A stretch of DNA of 64,000 bases from Ignelater luminosus (GCA_011009095.1 VTPC01091287.1:87073-151072); one strand, 5' to 3'; shown: positions 11,187-24,660, numbered from the stretch's first letter. A program made the numbers and translations. Notes: generated from the sequence alone by a model not told the origin.

Positions 11187-12927
11187 GTAAGTTACTTACA
11201 GAAATATTTTCATTTTTGACTATCGCGATCTAACTATAGAAACTTGTAAATGCTTTGTAGAATCTAGTAAAGATTCATCCTAGCATGATTGTAATTCTAG
11301 TTTTTTTCATTATTTCATAAAATTTAAGTATTATTACTCTATGTAAACTACTAAATACAAAAAGAATCTGACTCACAAAACTGCTGTTTCAGAATTTGCA
11401 AGATTTCTTAATTAAGCCCATGTCACACTATCAGTCAGTTTGATCAAACTTGACTGTCACTCTGAAACAATGATGTCATACCTTTAGTTTGGTCAAATTT
11501 TCTAAGTTTTAGAAGCGTTTCTAAATCCATCAGTCAGTTTGATACGATGGCTTACGTGATTGGCTAAATTTGAAAATAGTGAAGCAGGCGCGAAGCCAAG
11601 AAGGTTATAGCAGGTTATTCGCTGTTATTCGTGTTTGTTTTGCTTTTCGTTTATTTTCATTCTGCTTCAATGCTAATCCTATAATGTTGAAACGGCTATT
11701 ACCGCTCTTTTTTGTTCATCTTTACAAAATAATACCAACTCGCCTGGTGTTTGTATACAGATATTAAAATGAATATATCATTAAAAAATAAACTAATTAT
11801 TATTCTAAAAATTATTTACAGTAAAAATATAATTACTACAGTTTTTTGTGGTCAGGACTAAATAAGAAATAAGAAAACAACAAAATGTAAAACAAATAAT
11901 AAATTAATTTAATATTCTAACTTCTCAAAATTTAAAAAACACGCAGTATTTTTGTAAATACCAACGCAAATACGGCTACCTAACTTCACAGTTTGATCAA
12001 ACTATTTTATTTATAGTGTGACTACCCAGTTTGATACAAACTTGAGTTTGCCAGTTTTGACGTCATCGTTCTAGACTGATAGTCAAATTTGATCAATTTA
12101 TTTGACAATGTGACCAGGGCTTTAGTTCGACGAGATAGTCCAAAAAGTTTAGAGGAAAAAGTGTTGGTTTGAATCAGATTACTAGAGACTTGAAGCTTTG
12201 GATCCTTTTATATTCTCTTAAAATATTGTATCATGTTTACATCCTTTTACTAATCGTTCATACAGCTTTCAAATTTAAATTTTGATGTTATAATGTGATG
12301 TTACTTAGGACCCTATTAAGAGGGCATGCTTTGCTGAGTTTTACCACAATTTATTGTGCTTACAGTCTCATTCCGAACATTTCCACTCTAGCATCTCAAA
12401 TCGTGTGCAATTTTAAGGCTGTTTCACTTTATAGATTGCAGTAATGTCTGTATATAGTGCTTTTTTTTCTTATAATACCTGTTAAAGTACTTAAAAGTTG
12501 ACAAAGTTGTTTGGGTATTCTTATTGTTCTAGAAAAAAATGCAAAAACGTTAATAAATAAAACAATAAACTAATAAGATGTCATCATTGATATGTCACCC
12601 AAGGTCGCAATCCACCTTAACATATGCCAGCTTTTAAATCTGCCGTCAAAATTGTTCTTTTAAAGCATACCTAATTAAATTTAAACTTTAAAAAATGTGT
12701 TCCCCAAGAATCTTTTCTTTTTAGATTTTTAGCATACTAACAGGGAACAAGTCATACACTGCTGATGTCAAAATCTCTATAACTATATCTCTAGTAATAT
12801 GTTTCATAAGTTCTTCAAAGCTTCTGGGACTCATATACAGTAATTGTACGACAGACATCAATTATATACTTACTGCAATATCATTAATTGAATTATGTCT
12901 ACATGGCTGTTCCATTATCGACAATAG
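11187..12927 (+). other. Intron of the Tc1-like transposase gene
   Basis: GTAAGT at 11187 and ACAATAG ending at 12927 bound 1741 nt. Joining the flanks keeps the frame at phase 0 and restores a continuous helix-turn-helix region. The 707-bp MITE at 11415-12121 accounts for part of the length. Confidence 0.75.
11415..12121. mobile_element. PIF/Harbinger-type MITE
   Basis: Tips are AGCCCATGTCACACTATCAG on the left and, read inward from the right, AGCCCTGGTCACATTGTCAA. Similarity continues for about 70 bp (TTTGATCAAACTTGACT against its partner near 12080). A TTA target duplication flanks it at 11412-11414 and 12122-12124; this three-base TWA target is that of PIF/Harbinger. At 707 bp with no transposase, it is non-autonomous. 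Confidence 0.8.
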
Positions 12928-13861
12928 AAGCGGGAAGTTAATCGTTGGATTAAGCGTTGGATTAAGCGTTACACAGAAGAGAACGAAGAACACCGACCAT
13001 TGCTAACCCGTCCGCGTTCTGGACGTCCTCTGGTGTTAAACGATGAAAATCGGCAAGCCATTATTAATACTGTTACAGATAATCCATTTACAACTACAAC
13101 CAGTATACAGGAAGCTTTGCAGTTAGATTGTAGCAAAGAAACAATCAGAAGAAAACTACATGAAAGTGGCATTCACTGTCGAAAGCCAGCTAAAAAACCA
13201 CTATTGACAGCTCTTCAGGTACAAAGGAGGCTAAATTTCTGCTTGCAAAATGTAAACAGAGACTGGCAAAACGTAATTTTCACTGATGAAAAAACTTTCT
13301 GTTCGTCTGACGATGCATTAAAGGTGTTGTGGAGACCGAATAATACACGATATGACCCTAGTCTCGTTCACACTACTAATAGAAGCGGGCACATTACGGC
13401 AGGTTATTGGGGATAGATGAGTTGTTGTCATGGACCAGAAGAATTAGTACATGTTAGTCCAAGATTATCATCGCAGGAGTATATAACTATTTTGGAAGAT
13501 GTCTTGCTCTCGACGGTAAGAGCAGTTTATCCAGATGGGCCAATTCTGTTGGTACAGGACAACTCACCCATTCATAAAGCAAGGGCTGTTCGTGAATTGT
13601 TTGAAAATCATCCCGAGATTCGATTGATCGAGTGGCCTGCAAGGTCACCCGATCTAAATCCAATAGAGAATTTGTGGGCAATGGCTGTTCAAAGATTTAA
13701 TGCGGATGGTAATATTCGTACACGACAAAGCTCTACATCAAAATGTTATGCAAACGTGGGAATCTATACGTGGAACTAACTTATGCGAATCGCTCGTTAG
13801 ATCCATGCCACGGCGACTTCAAGATTGCATAGAGAATCAGGATCAACATACTAAATATTAG

Positions 13862-16299
13862 TATCTTTTGTAAAAATTTACAATTATCATTATTTCTCTA
13901 TTATAATTATGTAATTTGTTTATTATGGTATTTATTCTTTTTGACACAAAGACCTCAAAGTAAGAGTACACTCTACCTGTCTATTAAAACTGTAACCTTT
14001 ATTGGATTTAGGTTAGAAATAGAAATGAACAAAATTTTAATATAAAATTTATTAACAGTCACATTATTGGTTTATCAGGTAGATAGTGGTGCATCTGTGG
14101 GGTGCGAAAATCGCAGTCATAATTAAAAATGTGTTTTTAATAATTAGTAATTTTGATAATCATCTTATTTGTTTATCAACTAAATTAGTATTATTAGCTT
14201 TTATGATCAAAAAATTATTGATAATTTGAAATTAAAAGTTTATTTATTATAGTATAGATGTTTCGGTGGTTAGTAAAATCGTTTTCAGTATGACAAAATT
14301 AACCTGAAAAACAATTATTTTTTTAACATTATTATATTATAATAAGTTTGTTATTTACTTACAATTTATTATTTCTTATAGTCTTTTTCATGGAATCTGA
14401 GACTGACTTTTTACGCACCATTGAACAATATACAATGACGATTTTTACTATAAGTGGCAAGTAGTAATATTTACGCCGAGCAGGTCAGAACCCTTTCAAA
14501 TACGTCTACCCTTTATTTAAATATTGTAGTGTCACTTTAGCAACTATGTATAATCCTAATCAGGATGATAATACTCAAATAATACTTATTGCGATGTAGT
14601 TGAATAAAGTAAATAATCCTGCTATTTTTTATTACTACTCAACCCTTGTTATCGTTATTTCTTGTTTGTTTAAAATTAAACTTCACCGCAGTTCATTTAG
14701 TTGTTTGGTTTTGTAATAAATCCTATAATTACAAGTTACCTGCATCCTTTTTTTCACGTGTATTGTAAGTGTTATATTGAGAAGAGACCTTACTAATCTC
14801 TTGAAACATAATGAAAAATTTAAAACTTCTTTCGCATTAAGCTAGAAATAACAACAGCAAATTTCGAAAGTAGCGTTAACTGTTATATTATAATTTACGT
14901 ATAAAATATTTTTATCAAAATTTAGTTTTAGAACTGAATAAAGTAAATTAATTAGCAGTGGATTTTTTCCTTTTACTAACCACGTTTTTCGTATAATACA
15001 ACTTTATTCATAAAATAAATTTACAGAACTTTTAGACCGCATTTCTCTATCTGACCACTCTGTCAACTAGATATTTATAGACCTACCTGCTACAGCTAGG
15101 TTCTCTCTTTCCATACAATAACGTATTTCGTGATTCATGCTAGACCCTCAGCTTACCTGGCTATAGCTGGGACATTGGTTAGGATGCTTCCAACGTTCTA
15201 CGGCACTACGACGATGGAAGCTGTTGAAAGTGTCAGGCGCGTCAGAATTTCGTTGATTGTGATTGTGGTGGTACCCGGTTGATGCCTGTTCTATAGCGGA
15301 CAATGATCATGGTGGTGATGGAGAAGAAGACTCTTGTTTCGCAAAAATATGGTTTATCTTGGTAGGGGCAAAAACTTTCAAAAACTACACCTACACACGC
15401 ACACACTATGGAGGTGCAGTTCAGTAGTGGCCGTTAGAAGTACACGGGACCAGTGGCAGGAAAGAAATTTCAAGGCCGCAGTCGTACTAGCTCCGCGTTC
15501 CAGAATTATTCGGGATCTGCGCTAATAGTCGCGTCCCTCCCCAGAGCAACGACATACACCGAGCAGCAGAATGGTTGGAGGAACGCTGGATTCGGAAACT
15601 CATGTCGACCCCAGTAAGTAAGCATGGATCGTCAGCGGCACAAATGATCCCAGGGACAGAAGGGACTAGACACACAAAGGGAGTCTTTAACCAACGTTTT
15701 CACCGATCGGACACCACGCGGAACTGTGACTTCCTAAAAAACTGAAAGACACTAACTTTCTATTTTCAATTCCGTTTTGATTAGAAAGAAAACTAAAGTT
15801 TAAATACATCCAAGTGGTCGACCCTAGAGAGACATACTACAAAATAAACATAACACAATTACTCGATTGGTCTCGAATTTTACGACAGAATATTCAAACT
15901 GTGAAAGGCCTGAGAACAGAATTTCAAATCAGAAACCGCTTGGACGTTATTTTTAAAGACAACTTTGCAAAACAAGTACAACGCAAAACCAAACAATGTG
16001 AAAAACGTAACTAAACAGGATCTCGTTGCAGATAATGTGAAATGAACACAGCTGTGCTTTGTTATCAATTATCCTTCCTATTGTCTACGATAATTGTATT
16101 AAGAGAAATACTCAGTGTTCCCCGTATCAAGTCTTTAATTTCGTCTACAAAATCCAAGAAACTAGAATAATCGGCTGCATAATGTAAACAGTGGTTCAAA
16201 TATCTTCGCGAATTGTTGTTGCCACCAAACTACTAACTTTGATTTTCATTCTGTAACATATGTGGCGGAAATCGATGCGGCAGTACCAAAGTTGAATTT
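13862..16299. other. Gene-free stretch with one base-composition island
   Basis: No recognised gene. About 15100-15760 is clearly richer in G and C than its surroundings. The short frames there and at 15814-16014 (KINITQLLDWSRILRQNIQ) match nothing I know. It may be part of a decayed element that leads into the LINE relic downstream. Confidence 0.4.
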
Positions 16300-17645
16300 A
16301 GTTGCTTAACTATGTTTTGCGACAGTCAGGGACAAGGATGAAAGGAAAAAAATTAAGGAATTACAAGGTAACTTAGCAGTGAAGAACCGAATGATTGATG
16401 ATACAAGTGAGCAAAGAAGGTTAGGAGAATTTTTTTCAAGAATAAGAGATGAACATAAAGAATTTAATCCAAAACAGGAATCTTGCTGGATAAAAAGGAT
16501 ATACAGCAAAGATGAGAAAAAAACAATTACGCAATAAACGGGGAAAAGGTTCATTTGGAAAATGAGGTATTTATAGATGAAGATCAACAGTCAAACGACA
16601 CTAAAAACCCAAGAATAAAAAGAACCATGAGAGAAAGAGAATGCATAAAGCGAATTAGAAAAAAGTACAATTAAACCTAAAGTATCTTTTTTAACTAAAA
16701 GCACCGATGAGCGAAAACATAGAAGATATGAAAAGCACAATAAGGACAAAATGGAGTAGCTATTGTAGGACAAAAAAACTTGTAAATACTATAATTAACT
16801 TTAGACCAGTCAGTGAAAAGTTCGCGACACTACGGCTTAAAGGAAAACAGAAAAATAACCATAAAAGGGAAGATGCAAGCAATGGACAAAAAGAATAGTT
16901 GTATAGGATGTTATACTAACTATGCAACGACATACCAAAACATGATATTATGCTAAATAATTAAAGATCTTAACTCCCAAGCTGATAAAAAAACAATATA
17001 TCAAGCAAGTGACAGGTTACCAAACAATCCACAACGTCTTCACTGATAACGAAGCGGGTTTATGTAGCTTTGCGTTGTGTGCACTCAAATTCAGTCATAA
17101 AAAAGATCATAAAATAACATAGGAAGCTCCTGGTATGACCCATCAAACACAGATTGACCATGCGCTAGTTAACAAGAAATACCTAGACGGAGTTAATAAT
17201 GTAAGAACACAGAAAGATGTATGTTGTAACTCTGACTACTATCTACTAATAACGAAGATATCTACTAATGAATTATACACTTATAAGCCAAAAAACAAAG
17301 TAAATAGCTAGTAAAAATAGAAAGACCTAGCAAAAGTGGCAAATTGCAGACAAGCAAGATCACATACTATTAACGAATATCAGGATTGCAGAAACGATCG
17401 AAGAAGAATGGGACAAAATAAAAGTAAGCATCGACAAGGCAGCAAATAAAACGATTGGAATTCCAAGACTTTAAGAGAAAGATAAGTGGTTTGATGACCG
17501 ATAGAGGGGAGCAATTAAAGGAAAAAAAGTGAGAAGTAAATGGCTAAGTTTAAACAACGAAGACAATTGGGGTAGTTACAAGAATAAAAGAAACGAAGCA
17601 AAAATATTTGTAGATGTAAGAAAGAGGAGTAGTTATATGAATAAA
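16300..17645 (+). pseudogene. Decayed LINE, endonuclease-domain relic
   Basis: Pieces in mixed frames on the plus strand give NFRPVSEKFATLRLKGKQK (start of an apurinic-type endonuclease domain), then TIHNVFTDNEAGLCSFALC, THQTQIDHALVNKKYLDGV and VRTQKDVCCNSDYYLLITK. The last two resemble the TxNQIDHVLI and SDHxLV motifs of LINE endonucleases. Downstream come EEEWDKIKVSIDKAANKTIG and KWFDDR, typical of the linker before the reverse transcriptase. The reverse transcriptase itself is absent. There are many stops and frameshifts, so this is an old, dead copy. Confidence 0.65.
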
Positions 17646-19687
17646 TAAAATGTTAGTATACTCATCAAGGCAGCTCGCACTTATTAAAGAGAGCTATGAA
17701 CTAAGAAATTCATACTGCATTTTATATGTATTTACCTGTACCAATACATCACATCTGTGTATCCGAATATTCATATTGTAAATGCTATTACAAATAAATC
17801 AACCAAGTAGTCTTGTTCTTTACTTTTATATTTAATAAACCCGAACTCAATGAGTAAATTATCTTGATAATCTTTTAAATTTAACAGTGGTAACAAAATG
17901 AGCGCATGCAAAAAAACAAACTTACTATTAATTACATTTTACAACTCAAAATAAATAAATACAAAAAATATCTTTATTGAGTTATTATAACTTATAACTA
18001 CTAACACAGAAAACAGTTTAAAAAAAAGTATTTCCACGAGATATAAGATATCACCAATCATCTATTCTCGCACCATAAACATTTTTGTTCAAAATGATTG
18101 GTACCATCAAATTAAGGAGACTAGTTGCTACGATAGTAAAAAATCTCAGAGAAAATAATATAATAATTGATGCCTTACCTTCTCTCATGCTACTGCTTAC
18201 CTTTTCGCGCCTTCCGCATAAAATCTTTATTCCACAGTCGTTTTCTTCCTTTAACTGTAACAGTCAATGGTAGGTAAAGATCGCCTATTTATGTTGTTTA
18301 ACAGTTTTGAAATTAGTGATGCACTTAAATTTAGTGCCCCCTTCAAAATACAATTTTTCTGTTATATTTTTAACAATTAAATAAATTTGTTTTTACGATA
18401 TATCTCCAAAAAAGAAGGTTTGCCGTTCATTATCTGTTTATTGTATGTTATGTATGCTTTACACCTTCCTCCCTAACTATTCTACAATTCACTAATATCG
18501 AGCAATTAGAAAATAGTGGGATTTTCATTGATTGGAATAAATCAATAAGGAAAACAAAATTTCTACTTTAAATTAGAAGAATAATAATAATAATAATATG
18601 TAAAATGTCAACAAAAATGTGCTATAATGTGTTTTGATAGTTTGGAATTTCTTTACAAAAATGAGAAATGATAAACCTTTCTAGTTCCGTAGTCGACAAT
18701 TTCCTAATCACACCATATTTTCCACCAAAAACATTATTTCATTAAAATAGTCGTTTGTTATCAATGCTTTTTTTCCTACTAGGCTGCTTTAAATACTTTT
18801 ATTTAAATATTTCCCTCTTCTTTTCAATTCTATCGTTTGCCGTTTCTATAATAAAATCTTACTTATAGTTATAATAGTCATAAGGTAATTTATTTATGTA
18901 CCAGTTTTTCGCTATGAACCTCAGTATCAATAAAAGAAAAGAAAAACCATTTTCTAGGACATCATAATTTCAAGACTGCTAGTTTTAGTTAAACCGTTTG
19001 ATCACAGTTTTTTATGTTTGTGTATATTGTATAATAGAATTTAACTAAATGATGTTACAATCTATTTAAAAAAAATATTTGCTTACAATATTTACAGACA
19101 GAAAAATGTTTATCAATATAAATAAAGTAATAAACATTAAACGGGTATGATAAGGTTTAAACATAAAATGATGATTAATTAATTTCCTAAAAAAATATAA
19201 TTATTTCAACAAATGCACAAGAGTTACATGATCACGTTCTGCATGACCATTTGTCAGAACTTTGTTCTTTACCCGCATATTCTGGCAAAAGTTCATATCT
19301 AAAAATGTACCAACTGCACTTGTTATTAATTAATATCACGTCGTTGTTTATTTATTTATTTATTCTTGAGATAAACTAATTTGGAGGCAAACAAGACCAC
19401 TTTAATTGCGTTTCAAATAAATTTCCTTTTCAGGCCGCATTTTATAATTTATTGTAACCAAAGTTTCATAGAATAATGCGGATAAAGCTTACTTTTCCTG
19501 TCCGTTCCTATAGAAGGGAATTCTGAATTTTTTTTTTGTTAACATTCAATAATATATGTAAAGTCAATCTCTTGATAATAATTTGCCAACAAGACAAATA
19601 ATAGTAGGTATGATTTTTCCATAAAATGTAAGAAAGCCAAAAAAACATTCAACCAAACATTAGTTTCTAACTAAAGTCAAAATAGAA
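17646..19687. other. Non-coding AT-rich stretch
   Basis: Nothing recognised. Short simple-sequence runs such as the ATA/ATT run near 18580 are present. Confidence 0.4.
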
Positions 19688-20884
19688 ATTTTAAAATAAG
19701 TATCTGTGGTTAAAAGTATTCCACTTAATTAATTACGAAATCTAGACATCTGGTGTTGCAAAATATGATTATTAAGGCGTTATTACCGGCTAGACAAGAA
19801 ATTATGCCGGGAAACATAATAAACGAGAAATATTAACGAAACTTTTATACACCCAGTGGTGGATTCAAGGGGGGGGAGCATCACTAAAACAGTGGCTGGG
19901 CATTGGGTCATGGCCCTTTCCTCCAGCTCTCTGTGATATTTACGGAAACCTTTTTAGAACATAAACAAATTTTCAAATCTTTTTTCCCAAAGGACCCGGT
20001 AGAATGAAAAAATGGAAAAAACCTTGGTATATGATAGTCCTTATTATGTAGATCAAAAGTGTCAAGAGGCACAAAGTACAAAAAATTATAGTTATCGAAT
20101 TACAGCAGTTTGAAGTTGATAATTTCTGCTTCTCGCATAAAAATGAGGCTCGAGTGCTCATCATTTAAAATGGGATGTATCATGTATAATATATACATAT
20201 AATACATAAAGAAAGCTACTCTTTTATATATAAGTGCAGCAAAAACAAAAGTACAAAGTCATATGAAATCAATTTAATCGCCGTCAGCATTAGCGTGATC
20301 CGATGTGCATCGCGTGGAGGTTGCGCGAACAAAAGTAATGCATGGGTGATGCTGTAAAAGTAGCTATAGTATAGCCTATTTTCAACGAACTCCGAAGGAG
20401 TTGTTACTGAATTTGCAAAGTCTGTCTGTCTGTATGTCTGTCCGCATCTTTTATCAAATCTTGAAATTTTGACTTCAGATTTAGATTCTACGTCAAAAAC
20501 TAAAGACAACGTGGTATCTTTGTTTTTGATAACTCTTCGGGAACATGGCCAAAATTGTCGCCAAAATCTGAAAAAAGTAACAAAGCAGGAGTTCGTTGTG
20601 GTTATGCTTTACATTCCCAGATGTTTTTATTATAGAATTCAGAGTTCGCTTTGATTCTATCACATTTTTACAGTGTATGACTAACCTAACAGAAATACCA
20701 CTTGAAAATGGGTAGAGAATTACTATTGGCGCATGTGTCTTACACGATATTTACTTGTTCTTTTATTTTCCTTTTATTTTAGTTATGCTTACGCGTGAGT
20801 AAAAACTCAACTATTTGAAGTAAAACTTGTTTCTTCGTTTTTTAATTTTTTGGCAGGATTTCATGATGTATTCATTTGTCACGA

Positions 20885-20885
<1 letters not shown>

Positions 20886-20919
<34 letters not shown>
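20886..20919. repeat. (TC)n microsatellite
   Basis: Pure TC run of about 17 units. The equivalent run in the second copy (24661-24684) is shorter. Confidence 0.95.
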
Positions 20920-20922
<3 letters not shown>

Positions 20923-21339
20923 ATAATTTTTAGTTTAATTTTCGACTTTGTGAATTCGATCTTCGTGAATTAATATGTTAGACTGATAGAAACCTAATTC
21001 GCTGCGTTAGTTTCTAGGCCAAGAAAATTAGAATTCTAGAGCAAAAAAATTAAAGAAAAGCTGGAAATCGTTTTAATCGCTTTTATATACATTAGAAAAA
21101 ATATGTTTTGCCCCTACTTTCTAACGCCGCTTGAGGTAGGGTGTTGAAAAAACCAAAGAATTCTGGGACTTTTTCAGTTTTCTTAAAGTACAGCCAAAAC
21201 TGCACTAGTAGTAAAAAATCTCACTACAACAATATTATAAAGCATAGAATTCTGCGTCAATTGACTACCTAGTTGTTAGATTTTGATCATCGGGTGTAGG
21301 AAAAAGATAAAGGTTAAATTCAAGTGGCCTAAAAGATAT

Positions 21340-22614
21340 AGTGTTAGTGATTGCTGGCGGTTTCCTGCTCCATTAAATCTCGTGGCAAAGTGGAGAGACA
21401 TTTTCTGCCATAATTGACAAATACATCAAGTATGAGAAATAGCATCATGGAGATAAGTCTTTGATGGTTATCTTCACCAGAATGATAAGAGTATTAGATC
21501 TGCTGAACGTGAACGTAGATGGAGGAAGTGCTCATCAGTATTTGTAGTTTTTGACGGAACTATGCCTGCTACGAGCGATTTCTTTCAAATGAGCGTAATA
21601 CTTGACTCATGACAATGCTGATTGAGGGACTATTAGCGCAAAACTTTGAAGTAGTGCAAGCTGTTGAGAATGCTGATTCCACCATCATCAGTAAAGTTTT
21701 TCAACTTGGTTGGCAATCTGGAACTTCCGTGATCTTTTTTGGGAAAGATGTGGATCTTCTCATACTTTTGACAGCGGCAGCTCCAGTTTCCTCTAAAACA
21801 TATTTGCTGAAGCCAGGAAAAGGCAAACAAGCTAACATGTTTTATAGTCCGCTGGGTTTCAAATATCCGGATAAGGTAAAAAAAAACGTTTTTATTTTTA
21901 CATGCTTTAGTGGCTGTAATTCTACATTAACGATGTTTAGGGAAGGAAAATTGAAATTTGTCAAAACCCCAGAAAAATATATCCACTTGCAGGAAGCTGT
22001 GACTATCTTTAGCAAGACTGATGCTACCCAAAATGAAGTTGGCAGGACAGGTCAGCAGTTCATTGCTGCTTTATACAGTGGTTCTTAAAAAATGTCATTG
22101 AATGAAATTCAATATGATATATTCAGTACTGCTTTTGTGAAAAAAGATTCAATCTTGCGAGCCTATTTCCGACTGCGGCAGTAGTACGCCATGATTCTCA
22201 TCGAACCCACCTGCAAATTGAAATGTGGAAAGGTAATATCTTGGACCCTCTAATTTGGGGTTGGAAGACCACGAAACACGGCCTGCTCCCATTGACTACT
22301 GATAAAGCCGCAACACCAAAAGAACTTATTAATTCTATGTTCTGCAAGTGCACAAAATGGGGAGTTGAATCTGCAAGAGCAATAGTATGAAATGTACAAA
22401 CGTTTGCAAAGGGTGTAAAGATGACAAACTGGTCACGAACTGTGCCCCAATAGATGATGAATCAGAAGCCATATTGGCAATTCAAAAAGGTGGTGAAGTT
22501 GTTGAAGAGGAAGAAGCAGACGAGAAAGTATCTTGTAAACCTCCGCTAAAGAATATCAAACCAAACCAAACATGTTTAAAAAAACATGTGATGGAATTCT
22601 CATTCGTTAAGTGA
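21340..22614 (+). pseudogene. PIN/FEN1-like nuclease-family gene, first copy, broken
   Basis: The frames give VIAGGFLLH at the start, then FDGTMPATSDFF, then a long open frame from 21609. The latter contains NADSTIISKVFQLGW, FGKDVDLLILLTA, LLKPGKGKQANMFYS, IFTCFSGCNSTLTMFREGKL and AALYSGS. The acidic GKDVDLLILL stretch and the FSGC-N/D motif are those of a large uncharacterised PIN-like (FEN1/XPG-related) family repeated in insect genomes. The acidic residue usual after FSGC is Asn here. The 3' part (FCKCTKWGVES, then CTNVCKGCK) is the cysteine-rich tail, separated by a stop at 22388-22390. A nuclease role is inferred from family resemblance only. Confidence 0.72.
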
Positions 22615-22957
22615 GTTCTATAAAAATATCTTCTTCTTAAGTTCATTTTCTGTTTAATTTAATATTATCTTCATAAAATATAATTTGTTATACCATAACT
22701 ATTTTTGTTCAATTAATGTTTTAAATGAATAAGTTTTTTTGCAAACATATTTTCTTGTGTCCTCAAATTATGAACAATTAATTATAATCATAAATCAGTA
22801 AGGTCACTCCAAGTAGAAAAGAAAATTTTTTGATAAAAATAGGAAATTTTCGTCGCGATCTTTTTCCTACACCTGATGATCAAGATTTAACAACTACGTA
22901 CCTAATCAAAGCAGAATTTCATGCTTATAATATCGTCGGAGTGAAATTTTTTACTAC

Positions 22958-23357
22958 NNNNNNNNNNNNNNNNNNNNNNNNNNNNNNNNNNNNNNNNNNN
23001 NNNNNNNNNNNNNNNNNNNNNNNNNNNNNNNNNNNNNNNNNNNNNNNNNNNNNNNNNNNNNNNNNNNNNNNNNNNNNNNNNNNNNNNNNNNNNNNNNNNN
23101 NNNNNNNNNNNNNNNNNNNNNNNNNNNNNNNNNNNNNNNNNNNNNNNNNNNNNNNNNNNNNNNNNNNNNNNNNNNNNNNNNNNNNNNNNNNNNNNNNNNN
23201 NNNNNNNNNNNNNNNNNNNNNNNNNNNNNNNNNNNNNNNNNNNNNNNNNNNNNNNNNNNNNNNNNNNNNNNNNNNNNNNNNNNNNNNNNNNNNNNNNNNN
23301 NNNNNNNNNNNNNNNNNNNNNNNNNNNNNNNNNNNNNNNNNNNNNNNNNNNNNNNNN
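22958..23357. other. Assembly gap of 400 N
   Basis: Run of 400 Ns. The left flank stops exactly at the start of the right inner inverted repeat of the transposon, a likely point for an assembler to fail. Confidence 0.99.
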
Positions 23358-24660
23358 ATTTTAAAATAAGTATCTGTGGTTAAAAGTATTCCACTTAATT
23401 AATTGCGAAATCTAGACATCTGGTGTTGCAAAATATGATTATTAAGGCGTTATTACCGGCCAGACAACAAATTATGCCGGGAAACATAATAAACCAGAAA
23501 TATTAACGAAACTTTTATACACCCAGTGGTGGATCCAAGGGGGGGAGCATCGCTCCAAAACAGTGGCTGGGCATTGGGTCATGGCCCTTTCCTCCAGCTC
23601 TCTGTGAAATTTACGGAAACCTTTTTAGAACATAAACAAATTTTCAAATCATTTTTCCCAAAGGACCGGTAGAATGAAAAAATGGAAAAAACCTTGGTAA
23701 ATGATAGTCCTTATTATGTAGACCAAAAGTGTCAAGGGGCACAAAGTACAAAAAATTATAGTTATCGAATTACAGCCGTTTGAAGTTGATAATTTCTGCA
23801 TCTCGCAGAGAAATGAGGCTCGAGTGCTCATCATTTAAAATGGGATGTATCATGTTAATTATATACATATAATACATAAAGAAAGCTACTCTTATATATA
23901 TAAGTGCAGCAAGAACAAAAGTACAAAGTCATATGGAATCAATTTAATCGCCGTGAGCATTAGCGTGATCCGATGTGCATCGCGTGGAGGTTGCGCGAAC
24001 AAAAGTAATGCATGGGTGACGCTGTAAAAGTAGCTATAGTATAGCCTATTTTCAACGAACTCCGAAGGAGTTGTTACTGAATTTGCAAAGTCTGTCTGTC
24101 TGTATGTCTGTCCGCATCTTTTATCAAATCTTGAAATTTTGACTTCAGATTTAGATTCTACGTCAAAAACTAAAGACAACGTGGTATCTTCGTTTTTGAT
24201 AACTCTTCGGGAACATGGCCGCCAAAAATTATTAAAAAAAATTTTTTACTCTAGAATCGTATTCTACATCAAAAAATAAGAGAAACGTATACATTTAGTT
24301 TTTTGATATCACATCGGGAACATGGCCAAAATTGTCGCCAAAATCTGAAAAAAGTAACAAAGCAGGAGTTCGTTGTGGTTATGCTTTGCATTCCCAGATG
24401 TTTTTATTATAGAATTCAGAGTTCGCTTTGATTCTATCACATTTTTACAGTGTATGACTAACCTAACAGAAATACCACTTGAAAATGGGTAGAGAATTAC
24501 TATTGGCGCATGTGTCTTACATGATATTTACTTGTTCTTTTATTTTCCTTTTATTTTAGTTATGCTTACGCGTGAGTAAAAACTCAACTGTTTGAAGTAA
24601 AACTTGTTTCTTTTTTTTTAATTTTTTGGCAGGATTTCATGATTTATTCATTTGTCACGA

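Larger units (their letters stand above)
11073..13861 (+). pseudogene. Tc1-like (DD35E) transposase gene with one intron, broken
   Basis: Exon 1 (11073-11186) encodes MPRLPGQRESTIENRTKLVT and ends IAHIVGLS at a strong donor, GTAAGT (11187). Exon 2 starts at 12928 after ACAATAG and continues in frame with KREVNRWIKRWIKRYTEEN, completing the DNA-binding helix-turn-helix. RPRSGRP and the catalytic segments follow: FTDEKTF (first Asp), LVQDNSPIHKA (second Asp) and SPDLNPIENLW (Glu), with 35 residues between the second Asp and Glu. Breaks are a TAG at 13414-13416, probably a former Trp, and a frameshift near 13730. After the frameshift the C-terminus SMPRRLQDCIENQDQHTKY ends at 13861. A 12-bp duplication, GGATTAAGCGTT, repeats near 12950. 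No terminal inverted repeats could be found. The intron holds a MITE. Confidence 0.85.
19854..22957 (+). mobile_element. First copy of the PIN-like-gene transposon, cut by the gap
   Basis: Starts CAGTGGTGGATTCAAGG after TATACACC (19846-19853) and runs into the Ns at 22958, before its right end. The content matches the complete copy at 23524-27117. Confidence 0.8.

Noticed and set aside
16306-16773. Two hydrophobic minus-strand frames that could pass for membrane proteins
   Set aside because: Antisense to the AT-rich LINE relic; the hydrophobicity comes from base composition.
20216-20509. Open frame with a hydrophobic end on the minus strand, repeated at 23892-24179
   Set aside because: Lies in the non-coding left part of the PIN-like-gene transposon and is present twice only because the element is. 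No known domain.
22830-23369. 180-codon open frame across the 400-N gap
   Set aside because: Almost all of it is translated Ns; no real coding evidence.
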